Of a stretch of DNA of 11,198 nt, positions 7,515 through 11,198 are shown piece by piece. The stretch is from Pseudomonadota bacterium. GTDB lineage: Bacteria; Pseudomonadota; Alphaproteobacteria; Sphingomonadales; SMXR01. The translations under genes and the position numbers were made by a program. The number at the start of each line of letters is the position of its first letter. Position 1 is the first letter of the stretch. The notes beneath the pieces are model-generated. The model saw nothing but the letters and a program-made list of their open reading frames with translations. It made no database searches and was not told the origin of the DNA. Location: contig JADFFP010000016.1 in NCBI GenBank assembly GCA_022568115.1, forward strand, positions 1 to 11,198, given 5' to 3'.

Positions 7515-9200
7515 CTAAATTTCATCCGGGTAGATAGGCTGGATGTCGACCGGGATGTTGCCAAGCCTTTTGACCGCCGCGCTGAAGGCGTCATCGGTTT
7601 TTGCATATTTTTCCAGAAACGCTTTTGCGGCGTCATAATTGCCGTGTGCTTCCAGGATGACAATGTCGCGGGTCAGGTCGGCGATCGCCTGCTCCAGGGC
7701 GGCAAAGTCGACCGTGTAAAGGCCGCTTTCCTGATCGACGCTGAACGCTCCCTTTTCCCTGAAATAGGAATACTGGAACGCCGCGCCGCTGCCGTGGGCC
7801 TGATTGATGCCAAAGCGCATGGAACGGAACAGGCCGGTGAAATAGGTCGCCAGCAGGTTTTCTTTTTCCGCGATGGGCAGCTCACCAATTTCCATCATAT
7901 AAAGGATATTATAAACCCCCATGACATCGGCCTTGCCTTCTTCAATGGCCGAATAAAGCTCCTTCAACTCGGCATTTACGGTGGTCTCAACCCCGTTTAC
8001 GGTTATTGTCCCGGGACCCAGCGAGTGTGACAGTTCATGGAACAGGGTGTTCATCGCCATGTATTTCCTGATCAGCAGGTGGGCCTGTTCAGGGGCCAGT
8101 ATCCGCTCGGCCATGGGCGCCAGGATTATCTCGAACTTGGCATTCAGCACATTGTTCAAAAGAACTTTCTTGGCCCCCTTGGCCTCGCGCACCCGCTCGT
8201 CATTGGGAAGATTAAAGGCGATTGTCTGGACCCCCGGAACATTGTCGCCGCCGCCGTGAATCTGGTAGACCACGGCCATCGGGCTTTCAAACCCGCGCTT
8301 GAAGTTTTTGTAACGCTCCTCGACCGGCAGGTTGGCCTCCATATCGCGCAGGTACTTGATGTAACGCTCAACCGCGGCGCTTTCCTGCGGGTCGCGGATG
8401 GTGATAAAGGCCTCAAACGCCGCCTTGTAACCGAAAAGCCCGTCGGTATAGACCTCGTAAGGGCCGATCACCACTTCGATCGGGGTGCCTTCCAGGTCCA
8501 TCCAGGCGATCTCGGATTGGTAATAATCATCGCTAAAGAACGCATCAGCGCGAAGGTTGAGGAATTTTTTCAGGGATTGGTTCGAAGTGATCCGGGCGGC
8601 TTCCCGCATCAAATCCGCGGCTGGCTCCAGCCACTCAGCGTAATATTCGGAATAGGGAAGGGCAATCAGGTTGTCGCCCTCGCGGCGGATCACGGTATAA
8701 AGGCTGCGGAACGCTTCGCTGTCCTCCGGGTGGGCGGTGATCCAGGCCTCGAATTCTGACCTGGTCATATCGGCGGGGTAAAACCCGGCCCCGATGGGGT
8801 GGGGAGTATCGCCATAAAAGGGATAATTCTCCGCGAGCGTATCCCACGGCCCGAAATGCAAATCGAACATGTCCAGCAGGGCCTCTTTGTTAGGAAGATC
8901 GCTGGCGGCGATCTCGGTGCGAATCGCCGGGTTGCCTTCAGACACCTGGCGCAGGTAAATTTCCGACATCAGGCCGCCAACCCGATTGAGCAGGTTGATC
9001 ACCTGGCGTTCTTCCTCGTTGAGAAACGAGGTGTCGACATTCATCTCGATGCGCGCGACCTTGGCCCGGCTGGCGGCCATGTCATAGGCATCTTCGTGAA
9101 CCTGGGTTTCATCAGAAGGCGTTTGCTCCGAACAGGCGCTGATCGCCGCCGCGAATGAAAAAGCAAATACAATTAATAAAAGTGCTTTCAAATTGAACAT
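7515..9200 (-). CDS. M49-type (dipeptidyl peptidase III-like) zinc peptidase, predicted lipoprotein
   Basis: This 561-residue protein resembles the M49 group of zinc metallopeptidases, which in characterised members remove dipeptides from peptide N-termini. The zinc site is HELSH (388-392) followed 29 residues later by EEGKAD (420-425), the counterpart of HELLGH and EECRAE in DPP III, with His388, His392 and Glu421 as ligands and Glu389 as catalytic base. The first motif is a five-residue HEXXH, not the six-residue HEXXGH of classical DPP III. Residues 1-22 form a hydrophobic signal ending in the lipobox ISAC, so Cys23 is probably lipidated and the enzyme faces the periplasm. I place the start at 9200 because GGGAGGAAG lies just upstream; the in-frame ATG at 9239 has no Shine-Dalgarno and would bury the signal peptide. 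The substrate is unknown. Confidence 0.8.
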   Translation of the reverse strand: MFNLKALLLIVFAFSFAAAISACSEQTPSDETQVHEDAYDMAASRAKVARIEMNVDTSFLNEEERQVINLLNRVGGLMSEIYLRQVSEGNPAIRTEIAASDLPNKEALLDMFDLHFGPWDTLAENYPFYGDTPHPIGAGFYPADMTRSEFEAWITAHPEDSEAFRSLYTVIRREGDNLIALPYSEYYAEWLEPAADLMREAARITSNQSLKKFLNLRADAFFSDDYYQSEIAWMDLEGTPIEVVIGPYEVYTDGLFGYKAAFEAFITIRDPQESAAVERYIKYLRDMEANLPVEERYKNFKRGFESPMAVVYQIHGGGDNVPGVQTIAFNLPNDERVREAKGAKKVLLNNVLNAKFEIILAPMAERILAPEQAHLLIRKYMAMNTLFHELSHSLGPGTITVNGVETTVNAELKELYSAIEEGKADVMGVYNILYMMEIGELPIAEKENLLATYFTGLFRSMRFGINQAHGSGAAFQYSYFREKGAFSVDQESGLYTVDFAALEQAIADLTRDIVILEAHGNYDAAKAFLEKYAKTDDAFSAAVKRLGNIPVDIQPIYPDEI

Positions 9201-9203
9201 GGT

Positions 9204-9212
9204 CTTCCTCCC
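9204..9212 (-). promoter_or_regulatory. Shine-Dalgarno sequence that fixes the peptidase start
   Basis: GGGAGGAAG on the minus strand ends three bases before the ATG at 9200, putting the GGAGG core (9207-9211) six bases from it. The alternative in-frame ATG 39 bases upstream (9239) has nothing similar, and the lipoprotein signal begins at the 9200 start. Confidence 0.85.
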
Positions 9213-9347
9213 GGTTGATTGCCTGGAGTTTTCTAGCATTTACAGGGAGATGAAGCCAGCCGGTTTCAAGTATTCTTTGCAGCAGAATTAACCCTCTATT
9301 GGATCAGCCTGCGCTGGAGATAAAAGGGAAGGTTTTTGGAGATTGCC

Positions 9348-9371
9348 TGACAAACTGCGTGACAAAGCGCG
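9348..9371 (+). repeat. Two tandem 12-bp repeats in the divergent intergenic region
   Basis: TGACAAACTGCG (9348-9359) is followed directly by TGACAAAGCGCG (9360-9371), identical at 10 of 12 positions. They lie 50-73 bp before the ATG of the secreted NTF2-like gene and about 150 bp from the divergent peptidase gene. They could be regulator sites or chance; 12-bp spacing puts them slightly more than one helix turn apart. Confidence 0.35.
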
Positions 9372-9420
9372 TTAAATTTACCACAGTTGGGATAGATCAA
9401 AAACCAACAAGGGGCCGGAC

Positions 9421-9879
9421 ATGCCATTTCATAAAATCGTAATCACACTTGCTGCTTTTTTTCTGCTGACCGGGTTTAGCGCGCCGGAAGATAAAGAGGC
9501 AATCCTGAACATTATCGCGGACGTGAAATATGGCTGGGAAAACGGTGACGGCGCTCCATTCCGGAAACATTTCCTTGATTTTGACGGCGCCCGCTATATC
9601 GAATCCGGCGGCCAGAATGTCGGCCTCGATGACCTGGTGGGCCATCATGTCGAGCCGGAAAAGGACGCGCTTGAATACCTCAGCCTCGACTTTGACAATA
9701 TCGTGATCTATTTCGAGGGCGATTTCGCCTGGGCGATCGCCGATACCAAGGTCAAGGGCAAGGTGCGCTCGTCCGGGTTTGAATTCGACAAGACCGGTTA
9801 CCAGACCTTTCTGTTCCGCTATCTCGACGGGGCCTGGAAGGTGGTCCACACCCACTCCTCGTCGCGCGACAGAAAATAA
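9421..9879 (+). CDS. Secreted NTF2/SnoaL-like domain protein, unknown function
   Basis: The 152-residue product starts with a signal peptide (Lys5, hydrophobic 6-19, likely cut after FSA at 21), so the mature protein should be periplasmic or exported. The rest reads like a SnoaL/DUF4440-type member of the NTF2 superfamily: an N-terminal helix ([18 protein letters not shown]), a strand pattern alternating hydrophobic and polar residues, and the ending [22 protein letters not shown], the common R-x-x-G-x-W-K-[IV]-V-H-x-H-x-S signature of this fold. Such domains are ligand-binding or enzymatic cones with very varied roles, so no reaction is proposed. AAGGGG lies 8 to 13 bases before the ATG. The gene is divergent from the M49 lipoprotein across 220 bp, which suggests but does not prove shared control. 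Confidence 0.75.
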   Translation: MPFHKIVITLAAFFLLTGFSAPEDKEAILNIIADVKYGWENGDGAPFRKHFLDFDGARYIESGGQNVGLDDLVGHHVEPEKDALEYLSLDFDNIVIYFEGDFAWAIADTKVKGKVRSSGFEFDKTGYQTFLFRYLDGAWKVVHTHSSSRDRK

Positions 9880-9970
9880 GAAAAAAAGCGGCGCTCAGGC
9901 CAAGCCGGAATTTAAAGCCTTTCAGGGTGATTTTTTGCCGGGATACTATTTTTTCTCTATTATCTGGTTT

Positions 9971-9999
9971 TTGACTAAAATCAAGGACACCGGCCTTAT
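9971..9999 (+). promoter_or_regulatory. Possible promoter of the DUF411/Met-rich pair
   Basis: TTGACT (9971-9976) and CCTTAT (9994-9999) are 17 bp apart, about 90 bp before the ATG of the DUF411 gene. The -35 box is good and the -10 box weak. A short dyad, AAGG-N7-CCTT (9983-9997), lies in the spacer, but in the opposite sense to the usual MerR/CueR-type site. Confidence 0.35.
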
Positions 10000-10088
10000 C
10001 TGAACCTACAATCGTGGCATTACCATTTATAGCAGGTGAGAAGAATTGAATCATCGAGAGGTTCAAAGTGTGAAGAAGGAAAAGTGTT

Positions 10089-10559
10089 ATGAGCACCAAA
10101 AATATAATTGCAAAATATAGAAACTGTTTTGTTACCTTGTGCGCCGCCGCTTTTGTGTTGACCGCCAGCGCCGTCACCCATGCGGATGAGGTCATTACCA
10201 TGTACAAGCAAACATATTGCGGCTGTTGTGAAAAATGGGCCGAACATGTCCGGAAAGCTGGATTTGAAGTCACTGTTGTCAACATGGATGATCTTGCTCC
10301 CTTTAACGAACGATTTGGCATCCCGCAACACGTAGCATCATGTCACACCGCAAAATTAGGGAGCTATTATATTGTCGGCCATGTTCCGGCAGCGGATATT
10401 TTCAAACTTTTGGATGAAAAACCGGATGTCCGGGGCCTTGCGGTTCCCGGCATGCAGGTTGGCACCCCGGGCATGGAAGTGCCGGGCCGGGTGGCCGCGA
10501 AATATGATTCAGTGCTTTTCACTTACACCGGAGAAACGACCGTTTACGTATCCCATTAA
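10089..10559 (+). CDS. Periplasmic DUF411 family protein, probably metal-related
   Basis: The 156-residue product begins with a signal peptide probably cut after THA at 32. The mature part opens DEVITMYKQTYCGCCEKWAE, the DUF411 signature: a thioredoxin-like first strand and a Cys-rich loop (Cys44, Cys46, Cys47). Cys85-His86 in VASCHTAKLG, the segment YYIVGHVPAADI (93-104) and LAVPGMQVGTPGME with Met122 and Met129 are also typical. These Cys, His and Met side chains suit soft metals such as Cu(I) or Ag(I). DUF411 genes are often found in copper and silver resistance clusters, as I recall; the exact biochemical role is not settled. A Met-rich secreted protein follows 75 bp downstream on the same strand, supporting a shared metal function. 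AAGGA lies in the 12 bases before the ATG. Confidence 0.88.
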   Translation: MSTKNIIAKYRNCFVTLCAAAFVLTASAVTHADEVITMYKQTYCGCCEKWAEHVRKAGFEVTVVNMDDLAPFNERFGIPQHVASCHTAKLGSYYIVGHVPAADIFKLLDEKPDVRGLAVPGMQVGTPGMEVPGRVAAKYDSVLFTYTGETTVYVSH

Positions 10560-10622
10560 TTTAAACGAATTTTTTTGGGTAATTTGCATGAAATTAAACT
10601 CACAAAGAAAAAGATATACAAT

Positions 10623-10627
10623 AGGAG
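10623..10627 (+). promoter_or_regulatory. Shine-Dalgarno sequence that fixes the Met-rich protein start
   Basis: AGGAG ends seven bases before the ATG at 10635. A longer in-frame reading from a TTG at 10575 would place a basic, non-signal sequence before the signal peptide, so the ATG at 10635 is preferred. Confidence 0.8.
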
Positions 10628-10634
10628 AAAAAGG

Positions 10635-10967
10635 ATGAGAAACAGAATTTTGGCCGCCGCCACGGCATTGGCAATTGGCTTTGGCGGCAGCGCAACCGCG
10701 CAGGAACAGGATCATTCCGCCGCCATGCCGGAGCGCGCCCAGCAGGAAATGATTCAAGATATGATGCAAAGCATGCACCAGTGCATGAACCAGATGAAGG
10801 AAGATGAGAGCGGCATGGGCATGCATTCCCAATCGTCCGGAGAAAACGGTGAACCGTCCTCCGGGGATAAGATGCAGTCGATGATGGAGCACATGATGAA
10901 AAAAATGGAAAGCTGTATGATGCAGATAGAGGCATCAAAGGACGAAGGGGGGTCTTACGATCATTAA
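10635..10967 (+). CDS. Secreted methionine-rich protein, candidate copper/silver-binding
   Basis: I do not recognise a named family. The 110-residue product starts with a signal peptide likely cut after ATA at 22. The mature 88 residues contain 17 Met, 5 His and 2 Cys and are otherwise polar, with no membrane segment. Two stretches repeat the same pattern: 38-54 (10746-10796) contains MMQSMHQCM and 82-98 (10878-10928) contains MMKKMESCM. Both fit MMxxMxxCM with another Met four residues before it and a Gln two residues after. A Gly/Ser-rich linker with M-G-M-H separates them, so two amphipathic helices forming a hairpin are likely. Met-, His- and Cys-rich periplasmic proteins such as SilE/PcoE sequester Cu(I) or Ag(I); the DUF411 neighbour supports the same type of role here, but binding is inference. 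Confidence 0.75.
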   Translation: MRNRILAAATALAIGFGGSATAQEQDHSAAMPERAQQEMIQDMMQSMHQCMNQMKEDESGMGMHSQSSGENGEPSSGDKMQSMMEHMMKKMESCMMQIEASKDEGGSYDH

Positions 10968-11100
10968 CCCTGTGAGGGAAGAGACGTCGCGGTCGAACTA
11001 ACCTAAAGGAAGAGTGGCGTCTGGGGGCGGAATTAAACCACCATTGCTGCGGATTTTCAGTCCGTGTTTGGGCAGTGTCAGGGTATTGCTGATATCGGGA

Positions 11101-11198
11101 TCAAACGTTTTTTCTATTGTTTTTTCTCGGGCGTAGTTTGGATTTTAACCAACTCCAGATTTTTTTTCGGCTCTCAAAAACACTGATGCCAAAGATTA
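11101..11198 (-). CDS. Possible C-terminal end of a minus-strand gene entering from the right edge
   Basis: A minus-strand frame is open from the window edge to a TGA at 11101-11103, giving about 31 residues that end in a basic tail, WLKSKLRPRKNNRKNV. Aromatic and hydrophobic residues followed by a basic end would fit the C-terminus of a protein continuing beyond the window. The stretch is short, its codon use is not informative, and chance openness is quite possible. Confidence 0.2.
   Translation of the reverse strand, partial: IFGISVFESRKKIWSWLKSKLRPRKNNRKNV

Noticed and set aside
8037..8759. 240-codon plus-strand frame opposite the M49 peptidase
   Set aside because: It has no ribosome site or recognisable domain and is covered by the peptidase, which has a clear zinc motif and signal peptide.
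9201..9239. Upstream in-frame ATG at 9239 for the M49 peptidase
   Set aside because: It would add 13 polar residues before the lipoprotein signal and lacks a Shine-Dalgarno; the ATG at 9200 has GGGAGGAAG.
9983..9997. AAGG-N7-CCTT dyad in the promoter spacer as a CueR-type copper site
   Set aside because: The arms are in the opposite sense to the usual CCTT...AAGG arrangement and only 4 bp long; the 17-bp spacer is also not the long MerR type.
10001..10065. TGAACCT (10001-10007) and AGGTTCA (10059-10065) as an inverted repeat before the DUF411 gene
   Set aside because: Only 7-bp arms, 51 bp apart, in a 209-bp gap; a chance match is too likely.
10575..10634. TTG start at 10575 extending the Met-rich protein by 20 residues
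   Set aside because: The extension is strongly basic and precedes a complete signal peptide; AGGAG seven bases before the ATG at 10635 is decisive.
10968..10978. CCCT-gtg-AGGG as terminator of the Met-rich gene
   Set aside because: The stem is only 4 bp and no T-run follows.

Overview
The window looks like chromosomal DNA of an alphaproteobacterium of moderate GC content. The evidence is the threonine dehydrogenase start (MSNMMK-), which matches rhizobial-type enzymes as I remember them, the long single-chain pyruvate carboxylase, and the general protein style. I cannot place it to an order. No tRNA, rRNA, CRISPR array, insertion sequence or phage gene was found.

Left part (1-3544, + strand): the C-terminal end of a probable TetR-family regulator runs in from the left edge. 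A hairpin terminator and an AT-rich 436-bp gap follow; the gap holds a good sigma70-type promoter overlapped by a 12+12 bp palindrome that looks like an operator. Three co-directional genes come next: an unrecognised small membrane protein with a Lys/Ala/Pro-rich tail, 2-amino-3-ketobutyrate CoA ligase (kbl) and L-threonine 3-dehydrogenase (tdh). Kbl and Tdh convert threonine to glycine and acetyl-CoA. Tdh keeps its catalytic zinc residues but has lost all four cysteines of the structural zinc lobe.

Middle (3548-7352, - strand): pyruvate carboxylase (pyc) converges on tdh with a 3-bp gap. A cold-shock protein gene with a strong terminator lies upstream. The cold-shock leader has a 10-bp inverted repeat whose 3' arm enters the Shine-Dalgarno sequence. 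Many pyruvate carboxylases are activated by acetyl-CoA, a product of the Kbl reaction, so threonine breakdown and oxaloacetate supply may be linked metabolically, though they are on opposite strands.

Right part (7515-11198): a predicted M49 (dipeptidyl peptidase III-like) lipoprotein on the - strand is divergent from a secreted NTF2/SnoaL-like protein. A two-gene periplasmic set follows that looks metal-related: a DUF411 protein (Cys-rich, thioredoxin-like) and a very Met-rich protein (17 Met in about 88 mature residues) with a duplicated MMxxMxxCM motif. The last 231 bp hold no convincing complete gene.

Most of the window is ordinary metabolism. The observations most worth following are the zinc-lobe loss in Tdh, the DUF411/Met-rich pair, the csp leader hairpin and the promoter/operator upstream of the membrane protein-kbl-tdh cluster.
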